Source: Ruegeria discodermiae
Lineage (GTDB): Bacteria; Pseudomonadota; Alphaproteobacteria; Rhodobacterales; Rhodobacteraceae
Direction of reading: 5' to 3'
Assembly: GCF_030758345.1 (NCBI RefSeq)
Contig: NZ_JAVAMO010000003.1
Span: forward strand, 248,001 to 312,000
Length of the DNA stretch: 64,000 nt
How positions within the stretch are numbered: the first letter of the stretch is position 1; every line of letters begins with the position of its first letter. Made by a program: the position numbers and the translations under genes. Below are positions 26,401-34,912 of the stretch, one piece after another. Below the pieces are notes generated by a model. That model had not been told where the DNA came from and did not search any database. It was given only the letters and a program-made list of their open reading frames with translations.

Positions 26401-26934
26401 CTGCCGGATGCACCGGAGGCAACGCTTCGCGCCGTGATCCGCAACCTCTTCAAGCTGATGGCCTATAAGGACGAATTCGAAGTGGCGCGATTGATGAGTG
26501 ACGCGCGCTTTTCCGCAGAGTTGACCGGGCAGTTCGAGGGCGACTATCGCCTGCGCTATCACATGGCCCCGCCGCTGCTGGGTTTTCGCAAGGATGCGCG
26601 CGGGCGGCCCGTGAAGCGGGCCTTCGGGCGCTGGCTGCGCCCGGTGCTGCGCGGGCTGGCGGCGGCGCGGTGGCTGCGTGGATCGGTGTTCAATCCGTTC
26701 CGCTATCATCACGAAGCGCGGATGCATCGGGATCTGCTGGGCTGGTATGACGGGGTGATCGATCAGGCCATGGCGGACCCCAGCCCCGAACATGCCGAAA
26801 GCTGGGGCCGGATACTCGCCGCCCCCGATAACATTCGCGGCTATGGTCCGGTGCGCGCCGAGGCCGCATCGGAGGTGCGGGCATCGGTGGCGGCAGAGCT
26901 TTCGGGAATTGGCACACCGGTGGCACGCGCATAA
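23500..26934 (+). CDS. Indolepyruvate ferredoxin oxidoreductase (fused)
   Basis: A single 1144-residue polypeptide fusing the alpha, beta and gamma parts of a 2-oxoacid:ferredoxin oxidoreductase. The N-terminal TPP/transketolase-like domain contains SGYRGSPLGALD; the middle carries CSGCPHNSSTK and GIGCHVMASWMD of the TPP-binding domain, then a Cys cluster CEGCGDCSVESNC for an iron-sulfur centre. The gamma-type Rossmann region starts TGVGGTGVVTVG near residue 725. It oxidatively decarboxylates aryl pyruvates from transaminated aromatic amino acids to acyl-CoAs. The frame is open further upstream to 23260, but ATG 23500 starts the homologous region. Confidence 0.9.
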   Translation: MTRHETPFQTYRLQDRYDLTEGNVFLTGTQALVRVMMDQARRDRAAGLNTAGFVSGYRGSPLGALDLEFWRAQSRLEADRITFMPAVNEDLGATAVLGAQQAVLDPACEVEGVFSMWYGKGPGLDRSGDALKHGNAYGSAPKGGVLVVAGDDHGCVSSSMPHQSDAAFLSWFMPVLNPASVAEYLEFGEYGLALSRFSGTWVGFKAVSETVESARSITLRPDRRFILPQIDLPAGGLHIRLADLPSPEIETRIRHKLRAVRAFAEANPIDRRIYDIENARFGFVTTGKGHLDLMEALRLLGLDEAACRRLGIDIYKVAMVWPLARRNALRFVRGKAEVLVVEEKRGIIESQFKEYFYDWPGDKPQKMVGKYDSHGEPLIPWTGELSPLMLVPIVAARLDRFFPDEHLPAKARALTATPPPLIQVEGATRTPYFCSGCPHNSSTKIPEGSRAASGIGCHVMASWMDRQTAGYAQMGGEGVPHVGASKFNGGKHIFQNLGEGTWYHSGSLAIRQAVAAGTNITYKILYNDAVAMTGGQPVDGPISVAGIAQTCRAEGVERIAVASDDISKFRRADFPAGTSFHDRSALDSVQRELRDIPGVTVLIYEQTCATEKRRRRKRGQMEDPKRFVWINDLVCEGCGDCSVESNCLSVEPKETPFGRKRRINLSSCNKDYSCLNGFCPSFVTVEGATRRKRAVTLDLDRLEQGLPVPDLPALDRPYDLLVTGVGGTGVVTVGALITMAAHLEGKGASVLDFTGFAQKFGTVLSYIRLADRPGDLNQVRIDQGAADAVIGCDIVVSSAPKASAHYRAGTQVVLNRAEMPTGDIVLRRDARLKVDAREEAIRAAVGAEQVAGFDANAASEALLGDTVFANVILLGFAWQRGLVPVSGIALAQAILLNGVAVERNRLAFAIGRCMAADPSRLDGYHDPQADEENLDQMIARRASFLTDYQDAGYAQRYANRIAAFRAALPDAPEATLRAVIRNLFKLMAYKDEFEVARLMSDARFSAELTGQFEGDYRLRYHMAPPLLGFRKDARGRPVKRAFGRWLRPVLRGLAAARWLRGSVFNPFRYHHEARMHRDLLGWYDGVIDQAMADPSPEHAESWGRILAAPDNIRGYGPVRAEAASEVRASVAAELSGIGTPVARA

Positions 26935-27632
26935 GCCTCAAGCCACAGACGGTCGACCGCATCTATGGCGGCGGGGTCGAAGGTCTGCTCACTCTCCCAA
27001 TAGCGGCCCGACGGCACGGCATAGCCCAGCGCGCCTTCGGCGGCCAATGCCCCGGTCATCTGCGTGGCGTCGGGCAGGGCCTCGTGGCCCAGATCGGAAA
27101 GCGGTACCGAGGGCAGAACCAGGCGGCTCTCCCTCTGCGACAGGCGCACCATCCGGCAGGATTGCCGCGCGGCAAAGAGCGCGAGGCGGGCCGATTTCGC
27201 CTCAAGCGAGCGCAGGGTTACGTCCGCACGCAGCGGGTCGGGCGCGCCGGTGCCGTAGAAATGCGTTTTGCCGGTGGCCGGATAGACCATGTCGCAGCCG
27301 AAATAGGCGATCACTGACGGGTTCAGAACCGCCAGCGCCCAATACCCTGCGGTGAAGGCCATGGTGCCGCCCGCAAAAACAAACCCGCCAAAGCTGTTTT
27401 GGGCGGGCACGTAGTCGGCGGCGGTCACGATCCGCTGGTCGGAGGCACGCTCGGGCGGCAGGTTGGCTGACGGGAAATCCTCGGGGTGGATCAGGAAATC
27501 CCAATCGCGCCGAACCCGCCAGGCGTTGTTGATCGCCACGATATGGGTGAAGGGTGCTTTCGGCCAGTCGCGCGCCGCAATCGCATCCGGCGCGCTGCCC
27601 AGGATCAATACGCGGGTTTCTGGCTCTGGCAC
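26841..27632 (-). CDS. Unassigned Rossmann-like protein
   Basis: A 263-residue protein not assigned to a named family. It opens RVLILGSAPDAIAARDW, a nucleotide-binding-like strand-loop with GSAP, then HIVAINNAWRVRRDWDFLIHPEDFP, resembling the central part of DUF115-type or sialyltransferase-like enzymes acting on nucleotide sugars. Later VIAYFGCDMVYP adds another strand. The C-terminal 20 residues are low-complexity (Ser, Ala, Thr). The 3' end overlaps the convergent oxidoreductase gene by 94 bases; the odd tail suggests the original stop was lost and the frame extended into its neighbour. Confidence 0.6.
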   Translation of the reverse strand: MPEPETRVLILGSAPDAIAARDWPKAPFTHIVAINNAWRVRRDWDFLIHPEDFPSANLPPERASDQRIVTAADYVPAQNSFGGFVFAGGTMAFTAGYWALAVLNPSVIAYFGCDMVYPATGKTHFYGTGAPDPLRADVTLRSLEAKSARLALFAARQSCRMVRLSQRESRLVLPSVPLSDLGHEALPDATQMTGALAAEGALGYAVPSGRYWESEQTFDPAAIDAVDRLWLEAYARATGVPIPESSAATDARTSDAASARTGP

Positions 27633-27752
27633 GGGGCACCCTCCGGGTCATGTCCTGACCGCAGAAACTAGGCGGAACCCGCAGGAGGTCCAGCGGCACC
27701 GCCCGTGCCGCTGCGTTCAAACCCCAAGGCGGTGTGTTCTGGCCAACCTGGT

Positions 27753-29057
27753 CTAGCCCAGCACCGAGAAACTGCTTTCCTCGTTTATCGGACGTTTGCG
27801 GGAATAGAAGCCGACATCGATCTGTTTACCCAGATAGGGCAGTTCAAATTGCAGCGGGCTCGCATCATGATCTGCACCGCCCTCGCAATAGTCGATCAGC
27901 GCGGTCATCATCTTGCCCGCAATGGGCGCGTTCTTGTACTGGTTCCCGCTGGTGCCGCAGGCCATGTAGAACCCCGGCAGGCTGGATTTGTCATAGATCG
28001 GAATCCAGTCGGTGGAGGCGTCATAAAGGTCCACAACCCCGCGCATCCGCGAGGGAATGCCCAGTGTCGGCACGCGCTGCGCATAGCGCATCGCCTGAGT
28101 GGTCCATTGATCGGTGAAGTTGCTGTCGTAATGGGTGTCATCCTTGCACCACTGATGCGGGTCGCATTCCGGGTCTTCCGAACCCACCAGGATGTGATTG
28201 CCATGTTCCGGGCGGCAATAACAGGCGATGTCACTGTCCGAGACGATCAGGCCGTCATTCTCGAAATCGAAACCTTCGGGGCTGGGCACATGCACCACTT
28301 CCTGCCGCAGCGGACGGGTCTCGATGGTCATGTCGTCCAGCACCCCGGCCATGCCGTTGATCAGCGCCGAGCCCGGCCCGGCCACATTCACCACGACGGG
28401 CGCGTGGATTTCCTCGCCGCTGGCCAGTTTCACACCCTTCACACGACCATCCGCTTGCAGGATCTCGACCACCTCTGCGCCGGTCCTGACCTCGGCCCCG
28501 TGCTGGCGCGCCGCCTGCATCAGGTTCTGGGCCGACAGCGCCGGATCGGTGACATAGCCGCCATTGGGCCAGAGCACACCGCCCTTCAGGTGCCCGCCAT
28601 TAGGCTGCCCAAATTCCGGATCATCCATGCGCTTGGCGGGGGCATAGCTGTCCAGCGCGTAGACCGGCAGCTTGTCGGCAATCTGCTGCGGCGTCAGTTC
28701 CTCGAACGGGCAGTTCAACGCAGCGGAGTTCTTCATATGCTTGGTCAGAAACCCATTGGCCTCGGTTTTCATCACCAGACAGCCGGTTTCGCGGAACTGC
28801 GCCAGATCGGCATCCTCGGGCAGGCCCAGATACGCGGCCCAGTCGCGCCAGTAATGATACCCCTCCCACGCAAATGCGGTGCCGTCGAAGGTGGAATAAT
28901 GCATCCGGATGATGGCGCAGGACCCGGCGGTGGAGCCATGGCCCACCTGCGCGTTGCGGTCCAGCGACAGGGTCTTATGCCCCGCCTTGGCCATCTCGAA
29001 GGCGATGGCTGCTCCGATGACACCGGTTCCGATGATGATTGCGTCAGGGTTGCTCAT
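27753..29057 (-). CDS. FAD-dependent amine oxidase (DadA/sarcosine-oxidase-like)
   Basis: A 434-residue flavoenzyme. The FAD-binding motif IIIGTGVIGAAIAFEMAKAGH is at residues 6-26, with the usual acidic end replaced by SLDRN. The C-terminal CGTSGNQYKNAPIAGKMM carries the glycine-rich FAD contact seen in DAO-type enzymes. It oxidises an N-methyl or D-amino group and passes electrons to oxygen or an acceptor. It overlaps the TetR gene by four bases and ends the N-methyl catabolism operon. Confidence 0.85.
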   Translation of the reverse strand: MSNPDAIIIGTGVIGAAIAFEMAKAGHKTLSLDRNAQVGHGSTAGSCAIIRMHYSTFDGTAFAWEGYHYWRDWAAYLGLPEDADLAQFRETGCLVMKTEANGFLTKHMKNSAALNCPFEELTPQQIADKLPVYALDSYAPAKRMDDPEFGQPNGGHLKGGVLWPNGGYVTDPALSAQNLMQAARQHGAEVRTGAEVVEILQADGRVKGVKLASGEEIHAPVVVNVAGPGSALINGMAGVLDDMTIETRPLRQEVVHVPSPEGFDFENDGLIVSDSDIACYCRPEHGNHILVGSEDPECDPHQWCKDDTHYDSNFTDQWTTQAMRYAQRVPTLGIPSRMRGVVDLYDASTDWIPIYDKSSLPGFYMACGTSGNQYKNAPIAGKMMTALIDYCEGGADHDASPLQFELPYLGKQIDVGFYSRKRPINEESSFSVLG

Positions 29058-29728
29058 GGCTGATCTTCCTTCCAGAAGCTGCGGGTGTAGGCGGTGAATT
29101 CCTCGATTTCCTCGGGCAGAGGTTCAACGCCTGTAAAGACAAACAGGTAATGCGGCACCAGTGACAGCCGGAGGTCCTGCGGTTCGTTCAACTGGGCCAG
29201 ATCGTAGCCGATCTGCATGTAATAGAGGACGCGCGCGCGGGTCTCGGATTCCAGCTCTTCATAACCGAACCGCGCGAACATGGCCCGTAGCGCAGCCAGA
29301 CGTCTGGCGTCGGACTGGTCCAGCATACGCCGAACCTTGCCTTCGCGCCGGGCCCAGTCGCGGACGGCGAAATCCAGTGCGGTATCAAAGAGATCGGTGT
29401 TCACCACGCAGCGATGCACGTTGCAGACGGCGGCGGTGATGGTTTTGGCCGGAGCCTCTGCCTGCGCGATCAGGGCGGCGGTGTTGGTGGCCTGCCATTT
29501 CGCCAAGAGCGCATCCAACAGATCCTGGCGCGACTTGAAATACCAGTAGAAGGACGAGCGAGAGACCGCCATCCGTTGGGCCAGGTTCATCACCTTGACC
29601 TGCTCGACCCCGTCCGAGATCAGCACATCCATAGCCACGTTCAGCCAGTCGTCGCGGGTGACTTTTATGTTGCCAACCAGCGGTTCGGCCTCGGGATCGT
29701 CACGATGCAGGATCGGTTTTGTGTTCAT
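29054..29728 (-). CDS. TetR-family repressor
   Basis: A 224-residue TetR regulator. The N-terminal helix-turn-helix contains QRMAVSRSSFYWYFKSRQDLLDALL at about residues 47-71, then a C-terminal ligand domain (RALFARFGYEELESETRARVLYYMQIG). It is the third gene of a four-gene operon, so it probably represses its own operon through the concentric palindrome at 33684-33725 and is released by a methylated-amine substrate. The ATG at 29728 gives a 40-residue disordered lead, and a later start is possible. Confidence 0.88.
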   Translation of the reverse strand: MNTKPILHRDDPEAEPLVGNIKVTRDDWLNVAMDVLISDGVEQVKVMNLAQRMAVSRSSFYWYFKSRQDLLDALLAKWQATNTAALIAQAEAPAKTITAAVCNVHRCVVNTDLFDTALDFAVRDWARREGKVRRMLDQSDARRLAALRAMFARFGYEELESETRARVLYYMQIGYDLAQLNEPQDLRLSLVPHYLFVFTGVEPLPEEIEEFTAYTRSFWKEDQP

Positions 29729-29733
29729 GTTGC

Positions 29734-31248
29734 TCAGCTTTCCGGCGGCGCGCCACCCTCTTGGGTGCGGCGCGCGATGAATTCGGTCAGACCGGCGATA
29801 CGGTTGGGGTCATGTGCAGGTGCGGTGCTGTTTTCGACAATGCCCTGCCAGATGCCGGTGGCGCGGTGGTTGGCATCGACCTCGCCGCGCTCGGTCCAGG
29901 TGCCGAAATTCGACCAGTCGCCCACCAGCGGCTCATAGAACTGGGTCTGGTAGCGTTCCATCGTATGCGCCGCGCCAAAGAAATGGCCCGAGGGCTGCAC
30001 CTCGCGCAGCGCATCCAGCGCGATATCGGCATCGGTGGCGGGTGTTCCGGCGCAGAGCTCTGCCACCATCTGCAGCACTTCCAGATCGGTGATGATCTTT
30101 TCGAAGGACACGGTCAGCCCGCCCTCCAGCCAGCCCGCGGAATGGATCACCACGGTTGCCCCCGCCATCAGGCAGCCCCAGAGCGCGAATTGCGTTTCAT
30201 TGGCGGCTTGTACGTCGTTGATGTTGGCCGCGCTGCCCCCGGCACAACGCCAGGGCAGGCCCAGCCTGCGCGCCAATTGCCCGGCCACCAGCGAGGCGGT
30301 GAAATGCTCCGGCGTGCCAAAGGCAGGCGCCCCGGATTTCATGTCCACGTTTGAGGTAAACGTGCCATAGCAGACCGGCGCGCCGGGTTTGGCCAGTTGC
30401 GTGAGCGTGATCGCCGCCATCGCCTCGGCATGGCTGAGGGTCATCGCGCCCGCCACAGTGACAGGCGCCATCGCCCCCATCAGCGTGAAGGGCGTGACGA
30501 TGGACATCTGCCCGGCGCGGGCAAAGTCGATCAACCCCTGCGCCATGGGCATGTCGATCACGCGGGGCGAGTTGGTGTTGATGATCGTGTAACACCAGGG
30601 CTGCGCCTGGAACTCGGCATCCGAGAGACCACGGAAGTCCCGGATCATCTGGAACCCGTCCATCACCTGCGGCGTGCCGCGGGAATAGAGAAACGGCACC
30701 TTGTCGCTGAGGGTCAGTTCCGCCTCGGTCATGGCATAATGGCGCAGTTCCACCGGCACGTCCTGCGCCTCGACCAAAGGCGGCACCATATGCAGCACAT
30801 CGAAGGCCTGGGTGATCTGCACCATCTCGCGGAAATCGCTGATCGTGCCGGGCCGGCGACCGCGCTCCAGGTCGGTGGCATGGGGCGCGCCTGCGCCGGG
30901 CTGGAACACCAGCCGCCCCAGTTCCAGCGTGATGTCGCGGTCCGGCACCGCGCCTTTCATCAGGATCGATTTGGGGGCGGAGGCAATGGCGGCCTCGACC
31001 ATATCGCGCCCGATGAAGACCATCTCGCCGTCCACCTGCGCGCCGCCCTCGGCAAAAAGCCTGCACGCCTCGGGCAGCAGAACCTTGATACCGATATCCT
31101 CAAGCACCGTCAGCGAGGCCTGATGCAGCGCCTCGATCCGGTCCTCGCTGAAGGCGTTCATCGGTGGAAACGGATTGCGCAGGTTGTGGTAATCCACCTT
31201 GCGTGATGGGGTCTCTGCCGACCGCGCCCGCCGTCCTCGTCGGCTCAT
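29734..31248 (-). CDS. MttB-family (trimethylamine methyltransferase-like) protein
   Basis: A 504-residue TIM-barrel methyltransferase of the MttB superfamily, with LTVLEDIGIKVLLPEACRLFAEGGA at the N-terminus and FTLMGAMAPVTVAGAM in the barrel. The frame has no internal amber codon, so this is a non-pyrrolysine member. Characterised non-Pyl relatives demethylate glycine betaine, proline betaine or carnitine, passing the methyl to a corrinoid protein. No corrinoid protein or MtbA-type partner is visible in the window. It overlaps the upstream oxidoreductase by four bases (ATGA), placing both in one operon. The substrate is inferred to be a quaternary or tertiary amine. Confidence 0.88.
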   Translation of the reverse strand: MSRRGRRARSAETPSRKVDYHNLRNPFPPMNAFSEDRIEALHQASLTVLEDIGIKVLLPEACRLFAEGGAQVDGEMVFIGRDMVEAAIASAPKSILMKGAVPDRDITLELGRLVFQPGAGAPHATDLERGRRPGTISDFREMVQITQAFDVLHMVPPLVEAQDVPVELRHYAMTEAELTLSDKVPFLYSRGTPQVMDGFQMIRDFRGLSDAEFQAQPWCYTIINTNSPRVIDMPMAQGLIDFARAGQMSIVTPFTLMGAMAPVTVAGAMTLSHAEAMAAITLTQLAKPGAPVCYGTFTSNVDMKSGAPAFGTPEHFTASLVAGQLARRLGLPWRCAGGSAANINDVQAANETQFALWGCLMAGATVVIHSAGWLEGGLTVSFEKIITDLEVLQMVAELCAGTPATDADIALDALREVQPSGHFFGAAHTMERYQTQFYEPLVGDWSNFGTWTERGEVDANHRATGIWQGIVENSTAPAHDPNRIAGLTEFIARRTQEGGAPPES

Positions 31249-33647
31249 AGTCGCATCGCCTTGCCATCTGGATCATAGGGCGAGGGCGCGATGACCTTCG
31301 CGGCGCGTTCCACGCCCACCACATGCACAGACAGATCGGTGCCAACCGCGGCCTGATCCCGGTTCACCAGCGCCATGGCCAGCGATTTGCCGGTGGTATG
31401 GCCATAGCCGCCCGAGGTGACGAAACCGACCTTCTCATCCCCCGCCCAAATCGGCTCATAGCCGCTGGCATCAGCGCCGTCTGCGTCAATCTCCAGCGTT
31501 ACCAGCAGTTGCGCCGGGCCGTTGCCGTCACGTTCGGCCTCAGCCGCCATCTTGCCAACGAATTCCTTGGACCAGTCGATCCAGCGATCCATGCCGGTCA
31601 TGCCCGGCGTATACCCTTGGGTGAATTCCGCCGACCAGATGCCAAAGCTCTTTTCCAGCCGCGTCGAGAGCATGGCGTTGAAGCCGCATTCGCGGATGCC
31701 GTCCTCTGCTCCGGCCTCCAGCAGCATCTGGCGCAAGGTGCTATGATCGCCATAGCGGCAATTGATCTCGTAGCCTTTCTCGCCCGTGACCGACATGCGC
31801 GCCACGCGGGTGCGCAGCATCCCGATGTCGAAGCTGCCGCAGCCCATGAATTTCAGGCCCGAGATGTCCTGCTCAGCCACTTTCTCGATTACGGCCTGTG
31901 ACTTCGGACCAACCAAAGCAAAGCCGCAAATCTCCTCACCCAGATCGCGGACCGAGACGCCCTCTTCCATATGATCGTTGAACCAGCGCATATGCCAGGC
32001 GCGCAGGTAGTAGCTGCCCATGATCCACCAGCTGCCGTCGCCCCAGTTCAGCACCGTCAGATCGCCCTTGAGCTTGCCGGTCTCGCTCAGCATCGGGGCC
32101 AGTTTGGCGCGACCCGGCGCGGGCAGTTTCGAGGCCATCAGCGTGTCGAGCCATTTCTCGGCATTCGGTCCGGTCACCTCGAACCGGGAAAAGCCGGTGA
32201 TATCGAGCAGACCGACACCTTCGCGGATTGTGCGGCATTCCTCCGCCACGATATCGAAAGCGTTGGAGCGTTTCAGGGTCGGCGTTTCCTCGAACCCCTT
32301 TGGTGCGAAGTAGAGCGGCACTTCCAGATCCCAGCTGACGCCCCATTTGCAGCCCGCCGCCGTCATCGCATCATGGGCGGGTGCGGTTTTGAGGGGGCGA
32401 CCGGCAGGCAGCTGTTCGTTGGGATAGGTCATCACGAAACGGCGGGAATAGAACTGGCCGGTGGTTTCGCGAATATAGCGTTTGTTCTGAGCGAAATCGC
32501 CATAGCGCGCCACGTCCATGCCATAGACATCCGCCTCGGGCTCGCCATGGATCATCCATTCGGCCAGCGACTTACCGACGCCGCCACCTTGCAGGAACCC
32601 GGCCATCACGGCGCAGGCGCACCAATAGCCGCGCATGCCCGGAACTGGGCCGACCAGCGGGTTGCCATCGGGCGAGAAGGTAAACGCGCCGTTCACCCAT
32701 GTCTTGACGCCGACATTCTGCAGGTCGGGGTAGCGTTCGAAGCCAAGGATCAGCTCATTCTCGATCCGGTCGGTCTGTTCGTTGAACAGCTCCATCCCGT
32801 AGTCCCAGGGCGCGCCATCCATGGCCCAGTGTTCGTGGTCGATCTCGTAGATGCCCAGCAGCACGCCTTTCTGGTCCTGACGCAGATAGGTGAAGCCTTC
32901 GAGATCGACCGTCATCGGCACTTCGAAGTCCAGCTTTTCCAGTGTCGGGATGGTGTCAGAGATCAGGTAATGGTGTTTGAGCGGCGAGACCGGCAGTTCG
33001 ATCCCGGCCATCCGGCCCAGTTGCTTGGCCCAGAGGCCGCCCGCATTGACCACATGCTCGCAGGTGACCGTGCCTTTCTCGGTCACCACCTGCCAGCCTT
33101 CGTCGGTCTGGTTCAGCTCGATGACCCGGTTGTGTTCGATCACCTCGGCGCCGCGTTTCTTGGCGGCGACGGCATAGGCATGGACGGTGCCGGTGGTATC
33201 CACATAGCCCTCGCGGTCGGCCCACATGCCACCCAGCAGCCCCTCGGTGGACATGATCGGGTTCAACTCGCCCGCTTCCTCGGGGGTGACCAGGCGGCAA
33301 TCCTCAATCCCGATGGACTGGAACACGCGATAGGCCGATTGCAGCCATTCCCAGCGGTCGGGCGTTCCGGCCATGGTCAGACCGCCGGTCATGTGCAGGC
33401 CGATATTCTGGCCGCTTTCCTTTTCGATCTCGGGCAGCAGGTCGATCGTATAAGCCTGCAACGCGGCGATATTGGGATCGGCGTTCAGCGCGTGGATGCC
33501 GCCCGCAGCGTGCCAGCTTGACCCCGCCGTCAGCACCGAGCGTTCGATCAGACAGACATCAGACCAGCCCAGCTTGGCCAGATGGTAAAGAACCGAGGCG
33601 CCGACAACGCCCCCACCGATCACGACAACGCGGTAATGCGACTTCAT
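31245..33647 (-). CDS. FAD-dependent oxidoreductase with GcvT domains (dimethylglycine dehydrogenase-like)
   Basis: An 800-residue two-part enzyme. Residues 1-380 are a DAO-type FAD domain with the dinucleotide site VVVIGGGVVGASVLYHLAKLG and SSWHAAGGIHAL, the flavin-attachment-like His. Residues about 430-790 form the folate-binding GcvT half (LLDITGFSRFEVTGP, EKGYEINCRYGD, GIWSAEFTQGYTPGMTG). Such enzymes oxidatively demethylate N-methylated glycines and transfer the one-carbon unit to tetrahydrofolate. It is first in the operon; a GGGAGG ribosome site precedes the ATG. Confidence 0.9.
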   Translation of the reverse strand: MKSHYRVVVIGGGVVGASVLYHLAKLGWSDVCLIERSVLTAGSSWHAAGGIHALNADPNIAALQAYTIDLLPEIEKESGQNIGLHMTGGLTMAGTPDRWEWLQSAYRVFQSIGIEDCRLVTPEEAGELNPIMSTEGLLGGMWADREGYVDTTGTVHAYAVAAKKRGAEVIEHNRVIELNQTDEGWQVVTEKGTVTCEHVVNAGGLWAKQLGRMAGIELPVSPLKHHYLISDTIPTLEKLDFEVPMTVDLEGFTYLRQDQKGVLLGIYEIDHEHWAMDGAPWDYGMELFNEQTDRIENELILGFERYPDLQNVGVKTWVNGAFTFSPDGNPLVGPVPGMRGYWCACAVMAGFLQGGGVGKSLAEWMIHGEPEADVYGMDVARYGDFAQNKRYIRETTGQFYSRRFVMTYPNEQLPAGRPLKTAPAHDAMTAAGCKWGVSWDLEVPLYFAPKGFEETPTLKRSNAFDIVAEECRTIREGVGLLDITGFSRFEVTGPNAEKWLDTLMASKLPAPGRAKLAPMLSETGKLKGDLTVLNWGDGSWWIMGSYYLRAWHMRWFNDHMEEGVSVRDLGEEICGFALVGPKSQAVIEKVAEQDISGLKFMGCGSFDIGMLRTRVARMSVTGEKGYEINCRYGDHSTLRQMLLEAGAEDGIRECGFNAMLSTRLEKSFGIWSAEFTQGYTPGMTGMDRWIDWSKEFVGKMAAEAERDGNGPAQLLVTLEIDADGADASGYEPIWAGDEKVGFVTSGGYGHTTGKSLAMALVNRDQAAVGTDLSVHVVGVERAAKVIAPSPYDPDGKAMRL

Positions 33648-33683
33648 CCGAGCCTCCCTTGGACCTGTCGGATGAGACGCTAG

Positions 33684-33725
33684 CCAGACTGTTCACATCT
33701 GTCTAGACATTTCTGTACAGTCTGG
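33684..33725. promoter_or_regulatory. Concentric double palindrome, candidate TetR operator
   Basis: An outer inverted repeat CCAGACTGT (33684-33692) / ACAGTCTGG (33717-33725) surrounds the perfect 10-bp palindrome TGTCTAGACA (33700-33709). Both are centred on exactly the same point (33704.5). The site lies 37-78 bases before the first gene of the N-methyl operon, which encodes a TetR protein. Stacked TetR dimers on one long palindrome are known for QacR-like regulators; that binding mode is inferred here. Confidence 0.7.
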
Positions 33726-33757
33726 TCGGGCAGTTCAGCGCATTGGCTCTGGCGAGC

Positions 33758-34387
33758 TTACAGAGAGGCGCTGGGGCGTTCCTTCACGCGGGCATACCAA
33801 TCTGCTGTGGCGGTGTTTTCATCGGGGACGGCCATGCGGATCGCGCGGGCGAATTCAACAAACACCAACGCGCTGATATCGGGCAGGGTAAAGCGTTCCC
33901 CCGCGAGGTAGGGCACCTCAGACAGGCGGTTTTCGAGCAGGTCGAAGAACAGTCCGACCCGTACCCTGCCCCGCTCTGCCAGTTCCGGAATCTGCTGGAA
34001 GTTCACGGGGCCCACGATGGCGCGGCCTTCCAAGCGGGGGCTGGAGTTGCGCAGCGCCTCGGCGATCGGCGCACCACCCTGCTGTTCCATGATCGCGTTC
34101 CACATCAGAACGAGGCCCTTTTCGTCGGGCGTTTCGCCCATCAGGGGCGGCTCTGGGAACTTGGCCTCAAGATAGGCGGCGATACCAAGGTTTTCGGTCA
34201 GCACCGCGCCTTCGTCGGTGACCAGCACAGGAACAGTGGCGTTTGGGTTGATGGCCCGAAACTCTGGTGCCAGATGTGCGCCCTCGCCCAGAGCCACGTC
34301 GCGGGATTCGACCTCCAACCCCTTTTCGGCGATGAAAATCCGCGCCCGTCGCGGACTGGGGGCGGTCTTGCAATCGTAAAAGATCAT
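33758..34387 (-). CDS. Glutathione S-transferase family protein
   Basis: A 209-residue GST. The thioredoxin-like N-domain has SPRRARIFIAEKGLEVE, the conserved cis-Pro in NATVPVLVTDEG and Glu-Asn in LTENLGIAAYLE; the helical C-domain contains FTLPDISALVFVEF. It likely conjugates or reduces a small electrophile with glutathione in the cytoplasm. It is 12 bases upstream of nothing downstream on its strand and 12 bases after the methyltransferase, with which it probably shares a transcript. Confidence 0.85.
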   Translation of the reverse strand: MIFYDCKTAPSPRRARIFIAEKGLEVESRDVALGEGAHLAPEFRAINPNATVPVLVTDEGAVLTENLGIAAYLEAKFPEPPLMGETPDEKGLVLMWNAIMEQQGGAPIAEALRNSSPRLEGRAIVGPVNFQQIPELAERGRVRVGLFFDLLENRLSEVPYLAGERFTLPDISALVFVEFARAIRMAVPDENTATADWYARVKERPSASL

Positions 34388-34399
34388 GCTGGCTCTCCT

Positions 34400-34912
34400 C
34401 TATGTGGCCGATGAGGGCGCGCGATAGATGAAGCAGCGCCCCGGCACGGCCTCGGGCGGCAAGGGCTCTTCGCTCAGCCCTTCGAAATACATCCGGTCGC
34501 TCGACACCATCAGGCCACCGGGTGCCAGAAGCGGTTCGATCAGCGGCGAGACGAAGCGCGCGAAAGCATCGTTCTTTTGGCGGTTATGCCCACCCAGATC
34601 GGCATGGATCAGGCTTGCTGTGGCCCCAAAGCGGGTTAGCGCCGCCGGAAGGGTTTCGCGCACATCGCCCAGGATCAACTGTTCCTCGGGCGGCGTCGAA
34701 TCCGGATGGGCGGCGGGGTTGCGTTCGAACACGTAGATATCGCGACCGCTGATCCGCTGCGCCATATGGTGATAGGTTCGGCCATTGCCGAGGCCAAGCT
34801 CGAAAACCGGGCCGGTCATGCCGGAGGTCAGGGCAATCGCATAGTCGAGACAGGCCCGCTGCGAGACCATCCGGTCGATGAAAAGATCAAGTCTGGTCTG
34901 GGTCTGGCTCAC
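34400..34912 (-). CDS. Class I SAM-dependent methyltransferase-like protein
   Basis: A 170-residue protein with the SAM-binding Gly-rich strand PVFELGLGNGRTYHHMA at about residues 34-50, an acidic post-II site (YVFERNP) and DLGGHNRQ in place of the usual post-IV loop. The fold is short but complete enough for a small-molecule methyltransferase. Its target is unknown. It is the first gene of a pair with the GST downstream. Confidence 0.7.
   Translation of the reverse strand: MSQTQTRLDLFIDRMVSQRACLDYAIALTSGMTGPVFELGLGNGRTYHHMAQRISGRDIYVFERNPAAHPDSTPPEEQLILGDVRETLPAALTRFGATASLIHADLGGHNRQKNDAFARFVSPLIEPLLAPGGLMVSSDRMYFEGLSEEPLPPEAVPGRCFIYRAPSSAT

Noticed and set aside
29734-31248. Pyrrolysine-containing MttB
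   Set aside because: The frame is uninterrupted for 504 codons, so no amber-encoded pyrrolysine is needed.
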